Counted from the first letter of the stretch, positions 31,897 to 41,286 are shown. The stretch is 41,986 nucleotides of DNA from Pseudomonadota bacterium (GCA_018241645.1 JAFEDL010000002.1:1-41986); one strand, 5' to 3'. The notes: generated by a model from the sequence alone, not told the origin. Made by a program: numbers and translations.

Positions 31897-33611
31897 CACG
31901 CCACCTCCTGCGGGAAGAACTTCATCACGCTCAGCACCGGATTCGGCGCAGCCTGCCCGAGGCCGCAGATCGAGGCGTCCATCATCGCCGTCGAGAGTTC
32001 CTTGAGCAGCGCCTGGTCCCAGTGCGGCGCCTCCATCAGCGCCAGCGCCTTGGCGGTGCCGACCCGGCACGGGGTGCACTGGCCGCACGACTCGTCCTTG
32101 AAGAAGCGCACCAGGTTCTTCGCTGCGTCGGTGGCCTTGTCCTTCTGCGACAGGATCACCACCGCGGCCGAGCCGATGAAGCACCCGTAAGGCTGCAGCG
32201 TGTCGAAGTCGAGCGGGATGTCGCCCATTTCCGCGGGCAGGATCCCGCCCGAGGCGCCGCCCGGGAGGTAGGCATAGAACTCGTGCCCGTCCTGCATGCC
32301 GCCGCAATGCTCGGCGATCAGTTCCTTCACCGTGATGCCGGCCGGCGCGAGGTGCACGCCGGGCTTCTTCACGCGCCCGGAAACGGAGAACGAGCGCAGG
32401 CCCTTGCGGCCGTTGCGCCCGTGCGAAGCGAACCACGCAGCGCCCTTTTCGAGGATCTCGCGCACCCAGTACACGGTCTCCATGTTGTGCTCGAGCGTCG
32501 GGTAGCCGAACAGGCCCACCTGGGCCACGTACGGCGGCCGCAGCCGCGGCATGCCGCGCTTGCCCTCGATCGACTCGATCATCGCCGACTCCTCGCCGCA
32601 GATGTAGGCGCCCGCGCCGCGCCGCAGGTGGATCGGCGGCAGCGCGCAGGGCGCGTCCTTCTTCAGCCTGGCCAGCTCGCGCTCCAGCACCGCGCGGCAC
32701 CCGGCGTATTCGTCGCGCAGGTAGATCCAGATCTCGCCCACGCCCGCCGCCCAGGCGGCGAGCAGCATGCCTTCGAGGAACCGGTGCGGGTCGCGCTCGA
32801 GGTAGTAGCGGTCCTTGAAGGTGCCCGGCTCGCCCTCGTCGATGTTCACCGCCATGTTGCGCGGCTCGGGTTCCGCGGCGACCAGCCGCCACTTGCGCCC
32901 GGTCGGGAATCCCGCGCCGCCGAGGCCGCGCAGGCTGGAGTCCTCCATGACCTTGGTGATGCCCTCGCGGGTGTGCTTGCCGGCGAGGCAGTCGGCGATC
33001 AGCTGGTAGCCGCCGCCCTTGCGGTACGCGGCATAGTCGATGTACCTGGGCTCGAAGCTCTTGGTCAGGCGCCCGTGCACGTGGCGCGCGACCGCCTCCA
33101 CCGTGGCCTCCAGCACCGGGTTCTGCCCCACGACCACGGCCGGGGCCGATTCGCAGCGCCCGATGCAGGGCGCGGGAATCACGCGCACATCCTTTCCGAG
33201 CAGGCCGGGCAGCTTCCGCAGGAGGTCCTTCGCGCCGGCCATCTCGCACGACAGCGAATCGCATACGCGCACCGTAAGCGCGGCGGGGCCGGCCTCACCC
33301 TCCTTCACGATGTCGAAGTGGTGGTAGAAGCTCGCAACCTCGTAGACTTCGGCCATCGCCATGCGCATTTCCTGCGCAAGCGCGGCGAGGTGCGCCGCCG
33401 AAAGGCGGCCGTAGGCATCCTGGACCTTGTGCAGGTGCTCGATCAGCAGGTCGCGGCGGCGCAACTCCTTGCCGAGCAGCTTGCGCACTTCCTCGAGCGC
33501 CCGGGGGTCGACCCGGCGGCCCTTGGGAGATCCCCGCTTCCTGCCGGGGGACGATGCCGCTGAACCCGCCGCGCCACGGCCAAGCGGGATCTTGCTGTCT
33601 GAACCACCCAT
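31896..33611 (-). CDS. fdsB: Formate dehydrogenase beta subunit, NuoE-NuoF fusion (FMN, NADH-forming)
   Basis: The 571-residue fusion has a NuoE/FdsG-like domain (about 35-180) with a [2Fe-2S] site at Cys117, 122, 149 and 153, then a NuoF/FdsB-like domain (about 185-571). The latter shows the FMN loop R-G-L-G-G-A-G-F-P-T-G (228-238), the NAD/FMN motif N-I-D-E-G-E-P-G-T-F-K (256-266) and the C-terminal [4Fe-4S] motif E-S-C-G-Q-C-T-P-C-R with a later Cys. It passes electrons from the alpha subunit to NAD+. The size matches Fdh1B of M. extorquens (about 572 residues), also a fusion. The start at 33611 follows AAGGAGG by 9 nt; the first 35 residues are basic and low-complexity. It is the first gene of its operon behind a TTGAC-box promoter. 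Confidence 0.95.
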   Translation of the reverse strand: MGGSDSKIPLGRGAAGSAASSPGRKRGSPKGRRVDPRALEEVRKLLGKELRRRDLLIEHLHKVQDAYGRLSAAHLAALAQEMRMAMAEVYEVASFYHHFDIVKEGEAGPAALTVRVCDSLSCEMAGAKDLLRKLPGLLGKDVRVIPAPCIGRCESAPAVVVGQNPVLEATVEAVARHVHGRLTKSFEPRYIDYAAYRKGGGYQLIADCLAGKHTREGITKVMEDSSLRGLGGAGFPTGRKWRLVAAEPEPRNMAVNIDEGEPGTFKDRYYLERDPHRFLEGMLLAAWAAGVGEIWIYLRDEYAGCRAVLERELARLKKDAPCALPPIHLRRGAGAYICGEESAMIESIEGKRGMPRLRPPYVAQVGLFGYPTLEHNMETVYWVREILEKGAAWFASHGRNGRKGLRSFSVSGRVKKPGVHLAPAGITVKELIAEHCGGMQDGHEFYAYLPGGASGGILPAEMGDIPLDFDTLQPYGCFIGSAAVVILSQKDKATDAAKNLVRFFKDESCGQCTPCRVGTAKALALMEAPHWDQALLKELSTAMMDASICGLGQAAPNPVLSVMKFFPQEVA

Positions 33612-33638
33612 CTTGCGCTGCCTCCTTGTCTGCCGGCC

Positions 33639-33681
33639 ATTATCCGGCAGACCGGAGCGCCGGAATCTTGACTGCGGTCAA
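33639..33681 (-). promoter_or_regulatory. fdsBA promoter: TTGAC-N4-GTCAA box plus -10 hexamer
   Basis: The plus-strand palindrome TTGACTGCGGTCAA (33668-33681) is identical to the oxc box. On the minus strand GATAAT (33644-33639; 5/6 match) is centred 33 bp away. The box also lies only 22 bp before the start codon of the divergent amidotransferase gene, where binding would be expected to hinder rather than help. Confidence 0.78.
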
Positions 33682-33702
33682 GCGCCCTGTTGTAGTTCCG
33701 GC

Positions 33703-34626
33703 ATGTGCAGGGCCCTCCTCTACCTCGGCAAGCCGGTGCTGCTGGACAACCTGCTGTTCCAGCCGGACTCCGCGCTGGTGCGCCAGAGCTACATGCCGAA
33801 AATGTTGCACATGCTGAACCTGGCCGGCTTCGGCATGCGCGCCTGGGACCCGGCCACGCCGGACCCGGAGCGGCCGTACTCGTACTACTCGCAGTCGCTG
33901 CCCGTGTTCGACCGCAACCTCAAGGGGCTGGCGGAAAAGATCCGCGCCGGATGCGTGCTGGCCCATGTGCGCGGCGTGGCGTACAGCACGCGCGTCGAAA
34001 TATCCCTGCAGAACGTGCACCCTTTCCATTTCGCGGGCGTGCCGCTCGTGCTTGCGCACAATGGCGACCTTGCGCGCTTCGCGGAAATGAAGCCGCTGCT
34101 CGCCCGTCATGTGAAACCGGAGTTCGCCGCGCAGGTGCACGGCACCACCGACAGCGAATGGGTATACGCCCTGGTGGTGTCGCAGCTGCCGGACCCCCAC
34201 CGCCGTCCCACCCGGGAAGAACTCACCGGCGCGATCCGGGACGCCCTCGCCATCGTGCGCGAAGCCCGCGCGCAGCTGGGCATCGCGGTCTCTTCCTCGC
34301 TCAACCTGTTCGTGGCCGACGGCCACCAGCTCGCGGCGGTGCGGTATTGCTTCGACTTCGGCTGCTACGCGACCGAGGACGCCGCCCGCCTGCATGAGGC
34401 CAACCTTGCCTATCTCAGCCTGTGGTACACCCTCGGCCGCGATTACGCGCTGCACGGCGACGAGTGGAAGATGACCGGCGGCATCGAGCAGGCCGACTCG
34501 GTCCTGATCGCCTCCGAACCCCTCACGCGCGACACCGCTGCGTGGGTAGAGGTGCCGGAGTACGCGATGCTGCACGCCGAGATCCTGAACGGCCGACCGG
34601 CCGTGAGCATGCACTACCTGGACTGA
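33703..34626 (+). CDS. Class II glutamine amidotransferase (YafJ/EgtC-like)
   Basis: The 307-residue protein begins M-C-R, so Cys2 becomes the N-terminal nucleophile of the Ntn-hydrolase fold after Met removal. This fixes the start at 33703, although the frame is open further upstream. Other family features are H-V-R-G, N-V-H-P-F, L-A-H-N-G-D-L and G-T-T-D-S-E near residues 93-160. No synthetase domain is fused, so it either releases ammonia from glutamine for a partner or hydrolyses a gamma-glutamyl amide, as EgtC does. Its substrate is unknown. It is divergent from fdsBA with 91 bp between and converges tightly (one base) on the next gene. No Shine-Dalgarno is visible. Confidence 0.88.
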   Translation: MCRALLYLGKPVLLDNLLFQPDSALVRQSYMPKMLHMLNLAGFGMRAWDPATPDPERPYSYYSQSLPVFDRNLKGLAEKIRAGCVLAHVRGVAYSTRVEISLQNVHPFHFAGVPLVLAHNGDLARFAEMKPLLARHVKPEFAAQVHGTTDSEWVYALVVSQLPDPHRRPTREELTGAIRDALAIVREARAQLGIAVSSSLNLFVADGHQLAAVRYCFDFGCYATEDAARLHEANLAYLSLWYTLGRDYALHGDEWKMTGGIEQADSVLIASEPLTRDTAAWVEVPEYAMLHAEILNGRPAVSMHYLD

Positions 34627-34627
34627 C

Positions 34628-35668
34628 TCATTCCCCGGCGACCAGCTGGCCGTGATACGCGGCCGAAAGCTCGGCGTGCTGCCCGAGCGCGGCGGACAGC
34701 CGCACCTGGCTGATCAGCCGCGTGAGCCGCCGGTTGGTCTGGGCGAGCGAGCCGAGCAGGTTGCGGTGCACCGCGCGGTGCAGCTTCGGCGCCACCGGGT
34801 TGCCGCCCATGTAGAGCGCCTCGAAGCGCGGCCGGGTGAGCTCGAGCAGCAGCGCGGACTCGCGCGCGTAGCACGAGACGCCATGCGGCTGCCCCTCCAG
34901 CATGCTCATGAAACCGAACAGCTGGCCCGGGCCGAGCACCGCCAGCCGCCGCTCGAACGCCCCGTGCCGGCCGATGACCTCTACCGCGCCGCGCACGATG
35001 AGGAACGACGCGCCGGCCGGCTGCCCGGCCTCGAATACCGGCGCCCCGCGCGGCAGCTCGACCAGGCTGCCCGAGTCCGCCACGTCGCCGATCTCGTTCG
35101 CGTCGAAGCCCTCGAACATGGGCAGCCGCGGCAGGAATGAGCGCCAGTCGAACGCGGTCCGGGTAGAGCGGGGAACGCCGGCGAGCGGGTCGCCGGCCGT
35201 GCCGTACTCCCGCGCGGGGCGGTCCTCGGCAGACGGGCACGCCAGCACCTTCGCGTTCAGCAGCCTGAGCTTTTCCGACAGGAGGAGGGTGATTGCGTGC
35301 TGGATCCGCAGCGCGGCCGGATGACGCTGGGCCACCAGCGCGCGAAAGTCGTCGCGCTCGACGAACCAGCCGTCCACGTTGTCGACCGCGCTGACGGTCG
35401 CCGTGCACGCGCCGTGGTCGAGGAGCGCCATCTCGCCGAACACGCTCCCGGCCGCGAGCTGCGCCACGGTCAGGGCCTCGCCGCCCGGCACCGTGACCAC
35501 CGCCTCGGCCAGGCCTGCGCGCAGCAGCCACGCGCCGCGGGCCGGCTCGCCGTGCCGCACCAGCCGGGCGCCCTTCATGAACGACACCTCCCGCGCCACC
35601 GACATCAGCAGGTCGCGGGCCTCGGCATCGAGGCGGTCGAGAAACGGGCTCTGCGCGTAGGCTGGCAT
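34628..35668 (-). CDS. Protein with two cyclic-nucleotide-binding-like domains
   Basis: The 346-residue protein contains two cNMP-binding-type beta-barrels (about 10-140 and 180-310) without a helix-turn-helix, followed by a helical tail. The first has G-S-V-F-G-E-M-A-L-L and A-C-T-A-T-V-S-A, close to a functional phosphate cassette but lacking its Arg. The second has G-Q-L-F-G-F-M-S-M-L and no such cassette, so cyclic nucleotide binding is uncertain. I chose the ATG at 35668; a GTG at 35713 in the same frame has GGAG only 2 nt away. It is most likely a ligand-binding subunit or regulator of an unknown partner. It is downstream of sucD in the same direction, with a 121-bp gap, and converges on the amidotransferase gene. 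Confidence 0.75.
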   Translation of the reverse strand: MPAYAQSPFLDRLDAEARDLLMSVAREVSFMKGARLVRHGEPARGAWLLRAGLAEAVVTVPGGEALTVAQLAAGSVFGEMALLDHGACTATVSAVDNVDGWFVERDDFRALVAQRHPAALRIQHAITLLLSEKLRLLNAKVLACPSAEDRPAREYGTAGDPLAGVPRSTRTAFDWRSFLPRLPMFEGFDANEIGDVADSGSLVELPRGAPVFEAGQPAGASFLIVRGAVEVIGRHGAFERRLAVLGPGQLFGFMSMLEGQPHGVSCYARESALLLELTRPRFEALYMGGNPVAPKLHRAVHRNLLGSLAQTNRRLTRLISQVRLSAALGQHAELSAAYHGQLVAGE

Positions 35669-35789
35669 GGCTGGCGGCCCGGGCTCAATTACGTACTTTC
35701 CATTTCGAATCACGGCTCCAGGAGCCGCTCTCCGGTGAAACTGCTTTCCAGAATTAGAAAATCCCCGCCGAACCCGGCCGGCCTGCCGG

Positions 35790-36667
<878 letters not shown>

Positions 36668-36671
<4 letters not shown>

Positions 36672-37837
36672 TTTTTCCCCGCGGCGGCGGCCACGACTTT
36701 CTGCGCGGCGTCCGACATGTTGTTGGCGGAAATGATCGGCAGGCCGGAATCGGCCAGGATCTTCTTGCCCAGTTCGACGTTCGTGCCCTCCAGCCGGCAC
36801 ACCAGCGGCACCGACAGCTTCACCTGCCGGGCGGCCTCGACGCACGCGGCCGCGATCACGTCGCATTTCATGATCCCGCCGAAGATATTGACCAGGATCG
36901 CCTTGAGCCCGGGGCTCTTCAGCATGATCTTGAACGCCTCGGTCACCTTCTCGGTCGTGGCGCCGCCGCCGACGTCGAGGAAGTTGGCGGGGCTGCCGCC
37001 GTAGACCTTGATGATGTCCATCGTCCCCATCGCGAGGCCCGCGCCGTTCACCAGGCAGCCGATGTTGCCGTCGAGCTGGATGTAGTTGAGGTCGTACTTG
37101 GAGGCCTCGACCTCCGCCGGGTCCTCCTCATCGAGGTCGCGCATCGCCACGATGTCCGGGTGGCGGAACAGCGCGTTGTCGTCGAAATTGAGCTTGGCGT
37201 CTAGCGCGATCACGCGGCCGTCGCCGGTGGTGATCAGCGGGTTGATCTCGGCGAGCGACGCGTCGGTGTCTTCGAAGCACTTGTACAGGGACTTCAGGAG
37301 GTCGCGCGCCTGCGGCACCAGCGGCGCGGCGACGCCGATCTTCCCCGCCATGTCCTCGGCCTGGGCGTCCGTGAGCCCCTTGCCCGGATCGATGAACACC
37401 TTGTGGATCTTCTCCGGCGTGTGCGCGGCCACCTCCTCGATGTCCATGCCGCCCTCGGAACTTCCCATCAGCGCCACGCGCTGCGTGCCGCGGTCGACGA
37501 CCATGCCGATGTAGAGCTCCTGCTTGATGTCCGCGCCTTCCTCGACGAGGAGCCTGCGCACCTTCTGGCCCTGCGGCCCGGTCTGGTGCGTGACCAGCTG
37601 CATGCCGAGGATCTCCGTGGCGCGCGCGCGCACCTCCTCGAGCGACTTCGCCACCTTGACGCCGCCGCCCTTGCCGCGGCCGCCGGCATGGATCTGGGCC
37701 TTCACCACCCAGACCTTGCCGCCCAGCCCCCTGGCCGCCTCCACCGCCTCGTCGACGGAAAAGCACGGGGTTCCGCGCGGCGTGACCACGCCGTATTTCC
37801 TGAACAGCTCCTTGCCCTGGTACTCGTGGATCTTCAT
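36668..37837 (-). CDS. sucC: Succinyl-CoA synthetase beta subunit
   Basis: The 389-residue ATP-grasp protein begins [10 protein letters not shown], the standard SucC start, with [18 protein letters not shown] in the nucleotide domain, [10 protein letters not shown] in the middle and [11 protein letters not shown] in the C-terminal ligase domain. Length is normal. It is downstream of the DUF2889 gene by 8 nt and overlaps sucD, so DUF2889-sucC-sucD is one operon, transcribed divergently from glpK. No TTGAC box with a matching -10 is present at this operon, so it is probably outside the oxalate regulon. Confidence 0.96.
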
Positions 37838-37845
37838 GTTCTTTT

Positions 37846-38409
37846 CTATCCCTGTACGTTTTCGGCGGTCTTCTTCCTATACCACTTCGGATACATCCTG
37901 CGCACCGTTTCCGAGCCCGAATCAAGTGCGTGGCACTGGTCGATCTGGAACGGCTTCCTGCCGTCGTCGGGTGCCTGCCGGCGCTCTCCCGCAAACGTCT
38001 GGATTGCCGCCGTCGGAAAAAACCCGAGCAGCTCGGTGATGTGCGTGCAACCATGCACCCCGCCCAGCCGCTCCCTCACATGCTTCCTGAAACCATGCGC
38101 CAGGTTCAGACCGACCAGCTTCGCGTACTCGGGCACGATGCTCTCGCACCCGCCCGGATAAGGCACCGCGTCGGACACCGCCACCGCATTCACGACGTTG
38201 AACTGGGTGTCGATGGTCAGGCGCACCCACATATCATGCACTGGGAGGCCCGCGCGGCGCACCCCCGTCTGCAAAGTAAAATCGTGATTCTTGACATCGG
38301 TCAAGTGCCCCTCGATGTCCCAGAGGCCGTCGGCCCGCTTGTAGCCTTCGAACCGCACGCGGCGGGTGTGCGTGAGTTCGCGCTCTACGTCCTGGATCGG
38401 AAGGGGCAT
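37846..38409 (-). CDS. DUF2889-domain protein
   Basis: The 187-residue protein matches the DUF2889 type: an N-terminal [20 protein letters not shown] segment, [20 protein letters not shown], and a central region with Cys and His residues (G-G-C, G-V-H-G-C-T-H). Function is unknown; the conserved D-K-D and C/H residues could bind metal, but that is a guess. I placed the start at the ATG at 38409, because a promoter-like palindrome at 38444-38462 lies upstream and the longer frame is not family-like. No strong Shine-Dalgarno is visible, so the start is uncertain. It is the first gene of the operon with sucCD. Confidence 0.75.
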   Translation of the reverse strand: MPLPIQDVERELTHTRRVRFEGYKRADGLWDIEGHLTDVKNHDFTLQTGVRRAGLPVHDMWVRLTIDTQFNVVNAVAVSDAVPYPGGCESIVPEYAKLVGLNLAHGFRKHVRERLGGVHGCTHITELLGFFPTAAIQTFAGERRQAPDDGRKPFQIDQCHALDSGSETVRRMYPKWYRKKTAENVQG

Positions 38410-38443
38410 CGGCAAGGGGCCTGCGATTGCTGCAATGCGTTCG

Positions 38444-38462
38444 ATTTTAGCACTGCTAAAAT
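38444..38462. promoter_or_regulatory. 19-bp palindrome forming two face-to-face extended -10 boxes
   Basis: ATTTTAGCACTGCTAAAAT is a perfect inverted repeat around one central C. Each strand reads TGCTAAAAT, i.e. an extended -10 (TG-n-TAAAAT). One faces glpK (ATG at 38484), the other the DUF2889-sucCD operon (ATG at 38409). No good -35 exists on either side, which fits extended -10 promoters. The palindrome could equally be a repressor operator. Confidence 0.55.
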
Positions 38463-38483
38463 TCCAACCCGCTGGCGGAAAAC

Positions 38484-40001
38484 ATGAAATACATACTCGC
38501 ACTCGACCAGGGCACCACCAGTTCGCGCGCCATCGTCTTCGATGAAGCCGGTTCGCCGGTGGGCCGCGCGCAACGCGAGATCCGCCAGATCTTCCCCAGG
38601 GCCGGCTGGGTGGAGCACGACCCCATGGAGATCTTCGCCTCGCAGCGCGACGTCGCCCGCGAGGCCCTCGAACAGGCCAATGTCGGCTCGGCCGAGATCG
38701 TTGCCGCCGGCATCACCAACCAGCGCGAAACCACGATCCTCTGGGACCGCCAGTCCGGCGAACCGATCTACAACGCAATCGTCTGGCAGGACCGCCGCAC
38801 CGCCGCCAGGTGCGCGCAATTGCGCGAATCAGGCGTCGGCAACCTGATCAAGAACAAGACCGGCCTGGTGCTCGACCCGTATTTCAGCGGCACCAAGATC
38901 GAATGGATGCTGGACAACATCCCCGGCGCCCGCGCGCGCGCCGAGCGCGGCGAGCTGGCCTTCGGCACGGTCGACACCTGGCTCGCGTGGAACCTGTCGC
39001 AGAGCCGCCTGCACGTCACCGACCCGTCCAATGCCTCGCGCACGATGCTGTTCGACATCCACAAGGGCGACTGGGACGAGGAACTGCTCGAGATCCTGCG
39101 CGTCCCGCGCGCGATCCTGCCGGACGTGCTCGCCTCTTCGGGCGCGTTCGGGATGATCGCCCCGGACGTGCTCGGCGAGCCGGTGATGATCGCGGGAATC
39201 GCGGGCGACCAGCAGGCCGCCCTCTTCGGCCAGGGCTGTCACAAGGCGGGCATGGGCAAGAACACGTACGGCACCGGCTGCTTCATGCTGATGCACACCG
39301 GCGACAAGGCGGTCAATTCCGGCAACGGATTGCTCACGACCTCCTGCGCGCAGATGGGCCGCAGCCGCGATGCGCGCGACGTGGACCGCGAATATGCCCT
39401 TGAGGGCAGCGTCTTCGTCGGCGGCGCGGTGGTGCAGTGGCTGCGCGACGAGTTGCGCTTCTTCAAGTCCGCGGCCGAGATCGAGTCGCTCGCGGCCAGC
39501 GTGCCCGACAACGGCGGCGTGTACCTCGTGCCGGCCTTCACCGGCCTCGGCGCGCCGCACTGGGATCCCTACGCGCGCGGCACGATCCTCGGCCTGACGC
39601 GGGGCTCGGGCCGCGAGCACATCGCGCGCGCGGCCCTGGAGTCGATCGCCTTCCAGAGCGCGGACCTGCTCGACGCGATGCAGCGGGACGCGGGGCGCAA
39701 GCTCACCGAACTGCGGGTCGACGGCGGCGCGACAGCGAACAACCTGCTGATGCAGTTCCAGGCCGACATCCTGCAGGTTCCGGTGCTGCGGCCGCGCGTG
39801 CAGGAAACCACTGCGCTCGGCGCCGCCTACCTGGCCGGCCTCGCCACCAGCGTGTGGAAGTCGCGCGAGGAGATTGCCTCGCACTGGGAGATCGACCGCA
39901 CGTTCGAGCCGCAGATGCGGCCCCACGCGGTGGCGGACCTGCTCGGCCGCTGGCGCGAGGCGGTGCATCGCAGCCTGCGCTGGGCCGAGCCGGGGGAATA
40001 A
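38484..40001 (+). CDS. glpK: Glycerol kinase
   Basis: The 505-residue FGGY-family kinase phosphorylates glycerol to sn-glycerol 3-phosphate. Seen: [10 protein letters not shown] (7-16), I-T-N-Q-R-E-T-T (around 77-84), [18 protein letters not shown], and [14 protein letters not shown] near 415-428. Length and start are standard. No glpF, glpD or glpR lies beside it, so it appears to be a single-gene unit, divergent from DUF2889-sucCD and closed by the palindrome at 40003-40053. GGCGGAAA before the ATG is a weak ribosome-binding site. Confidence 0.97.
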   Translation: MKYILALDQGTTSSRAIVFDEAGSPVGRAQREIRQIFPRAGWVEHDPMEIFASQRDVAREALEQANVGSAEIVAAGITNQRETTILWDRQSGEPIYNAIVWQDRRTAARCAQLRESGVGNLIKNKTGLVLDPYFSGTKIEWMLDNIPGARARAERGELAFGTVDTWLAWNLSQSRLHVTDPSNASRTMLFDIHKGDWDEELLEILRVPRAILPDVLASSGAFGMIAPDVLGEPVMIAGIAGDQQAALFGQGCHKAGMGKNTYGTGCFMLMHTGDKAVNSGNGLLTTSCAQMGRSRDARDVDREYALEGSVFVGGAVVQWLRDELRFFKSAAEIESLAASVPDNGGVYLVPAFTGLGAPHWDPYARGTILGLTRGSGREHIARAALESIAFQSADLLDAMQRDAGRKLTELRVDGGATANNLLMQFQADILQVPVLRPRVQETTALGAAYLAGLATSVWKSREEIASHWEIDRTFEPQMRPHAVADLLGRWREAVHRSLRWAEPGE

Positions 40002-40002
40002 G

Positions 40003-40053
40003 AAGTGGGGGTCAGAGTCGACTTTCCGCGGAAAGTCGACTCTGACCCCACTT
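40003..40053. repeat. REP-like 42-bp perfect palindrome with TGGGGTCAGAGTCGAC arms
   Basis: GGGGTCAGAGTCGACTTTCCG (20 bases shown from 40009 on: GGGTCAGAGTCGACTTTCCG) and its exact inverse complement fill 40008-40049 with no loop. After one bulged G (40007) four more pairs extend it to 40003-40053. The GGGGTCAGAGTCGA head resembles REP/RAYT-associated repeats common in proteobacterial genomes. It lies between convergent glpK and the reductase-like gene and could also act as a bidirectional transcription block. Confidence 0.8.
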
Positions 40054-40073
40054 TACTTCTCGTCTGGTCCCGC

Positions 40074-41171
40074 CTAGGCGGCGGCAAGTTCCTCGATGCG
40101 GCCGGCCGGGTTGCGCCGCGCGCGGTTGATGCCGAGCCGGGCATCCACCAGCGCCACGATCTCGTCGAGCTCTGCGCACTGCTGGCCCCGCTGGAGCGCG
40201 ATGCTGCGCACCAGGCTATCCACCCGTTCGATCTGCTCGGCCCCGCCGAACAGCGCGCGCGCGGCCGATGACGGCTTGCCCAATCCGCCGGCGGCGGCGG
40301 CGTACTTGTCGAAGGGCACGAGGTCGGCGGCGTCTGCGCCCAGGCTCCTGCACAGCCCCGCCACCCACTCGTAGACCCGGCGCGATGCCTCGACGTCGCC
40401 ATGCACCGCCTCGCGGATCGGGATCATCCCGTCCGGGCGGATGCAGCGGTAGTTGCCGGCGATCAGCATCGGCCACTTGGCGAGCGGCACGAACAGGGAC
40501 TCGTGCACCTTGAGTTTCACCGGGATCTCGATGGGGTCGCCGCCGGCGTGATAGCGCACACCCTCGATATCGGCCTCGAGTTCCCTCAGCAGCGCGGTGT
40601 GGGCTTCGGAAGCGAACGGCGCCGCCTTGAAGTTGGTCGGCAGTCCCACCTGCAGCACGTTTTTCGGTTCGTCCGCGGGCCGGAACGCCTGCGGGTCGGG
40701 GCTCGCGAGCGACATCAGGCCGGGCTCGAAGCCGTCCCAGACCGACGGCTCCGTGTAGCACTCCTTCAGCGCCCCGGTCGCGAGGCCCGGAATCCGCTGC
40801 AGGAACGGCAGCGGCGGCATGTTCATGATCGCGAGGCAGGGCTTCTTCGCGCGGGCGATGCGGCTCATCAGTTCGCGCACGCCCGAGGCGCCGTACTGCG
40901 CCTCCTGCATGCCGAGCACCACGAGGTCGTAGTCCGCGGCGTCGACCTCGTCCGGCGTGCACGCCGACAGCCGTCCGGGCAGCTCGTTGGAGGAGATCTC
41001 CAGCAGGGACTTCCAGCCCTTGATCGGGAAGCGCACCCGGGTCCCCTCGCGGTTGATCATTTTCGCGGTCGGACCCGTGCACACCAGCGTGACCCGGTGG
41101 CCGGCCATCAGCAGCTTGGTGGCAAGCAGCGACCCGTAGGACGCCCCGAGGATGAGTACGTTGCGGTGCAT
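40074..41171 (-). CDS. Ketopantoate-reductase-family (PanE/ApbA-like) NADP-dependent oxidoreductase
   Basis: The 365-residue protein starts with a Rossmann nucleotide motif (L-I-L-G-A-S-Y-G-S-L-L-A, 6-17) and has an ApbA-like C-terminal helical domain, including A-K-W-P-M-L-I-A-G-N with Lys232 and Asn240. It is about 60 residues longer than typical PanE. The ATG at 41171 follows GGAGG by 6 nt. It is divergent from an XRE-family regulator, whose likely operator overlaps its -35 region; a TATGAT -10 lies at 41233-41228 on the minus strand. Known: in Methylobacterium extorquens a PanE paralogue (PanE2) reduces oxalyl-CoA to glyoxylate. Given the oxalate genes nearby, the same role is a testable guess. 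True pantothenate synthesis is less likely without panB/panC. Confidence 0.75.
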   Translation of the reverse strand: MHRNVLILGASYGSLLATKLLMAGHRVTLVCTGPTAKMINREGTRVRFPIKGWKSLLEISSNELPGRLSACTPDEVDAADYDLVVLGMQEAQYGASGVRELMSRIARAKKPCLAIMNMPPLPFLQRIPGLATGALKECYTEPSVWDGFEPGLMSLASPDPQAFRPADEPKNVLQVGLPTNFKAAPFASEAHTALLRELEADIEGVRYHAGGDPIEIPVKLKVHESLFVPLAKWPMLIAGNYRCIRPDGMIPIREAVHGDVEASRRVYEWVAGLCRSLGADAADLVPFDKYAAAAGGLGKPSSAARALFGGAEQIERVDSLVRSIALQRGQQCAELDEIVALVDARLGINRARRNPAGRIEELAAA

Positions 41172-41245
41172 GTGGATCCTCCGTCTTTTTTCGGTGGCGG
41201 CCTGTACAACGGGCCGTGTTGCGTAGCATCATAGCCCCCGGAACC

Positions 41246-41286
41246 TGTAAATTTGACCGAAGAAATTTCACACTGTAAATTTCACA
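41246..41286 (+). promoter_or_regulatory. Three direct AAATTT repeats at 14-bp spacing, probable XRE operator
   Basis: AAATTT begins at 41249, 41263 and 41277, exactly 14 bp apart. The second and third are AAATTTCACA, the first AAATTTGACC, and the first and third are preceded by TGT. The array sits 24 bp before the regulator ATG and overlaps the -35 position of the divergent reductase promoter. I infer cooperative binding by the regulator it precedes. Confidence 0.6.

Noticed and set aside
31897..33264. Upstream extension of the formate dehydrogenase alpha frame
   Set aside because: The extension overlaps fdsB in another frame and has no domain; the TGATG overlap and GGAGG fix the start at 31896.
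38291..38304. A fifth TTGAC-N4-GTCAA palindrome near sucCD
   Set aside because: It lies inside the DUF2889 coding sequence, where it encodes the family segment L-T-D-V-K, and no -10-like hexamer lies 32-33 bp away on either strand. It is probably a coding coincidence.
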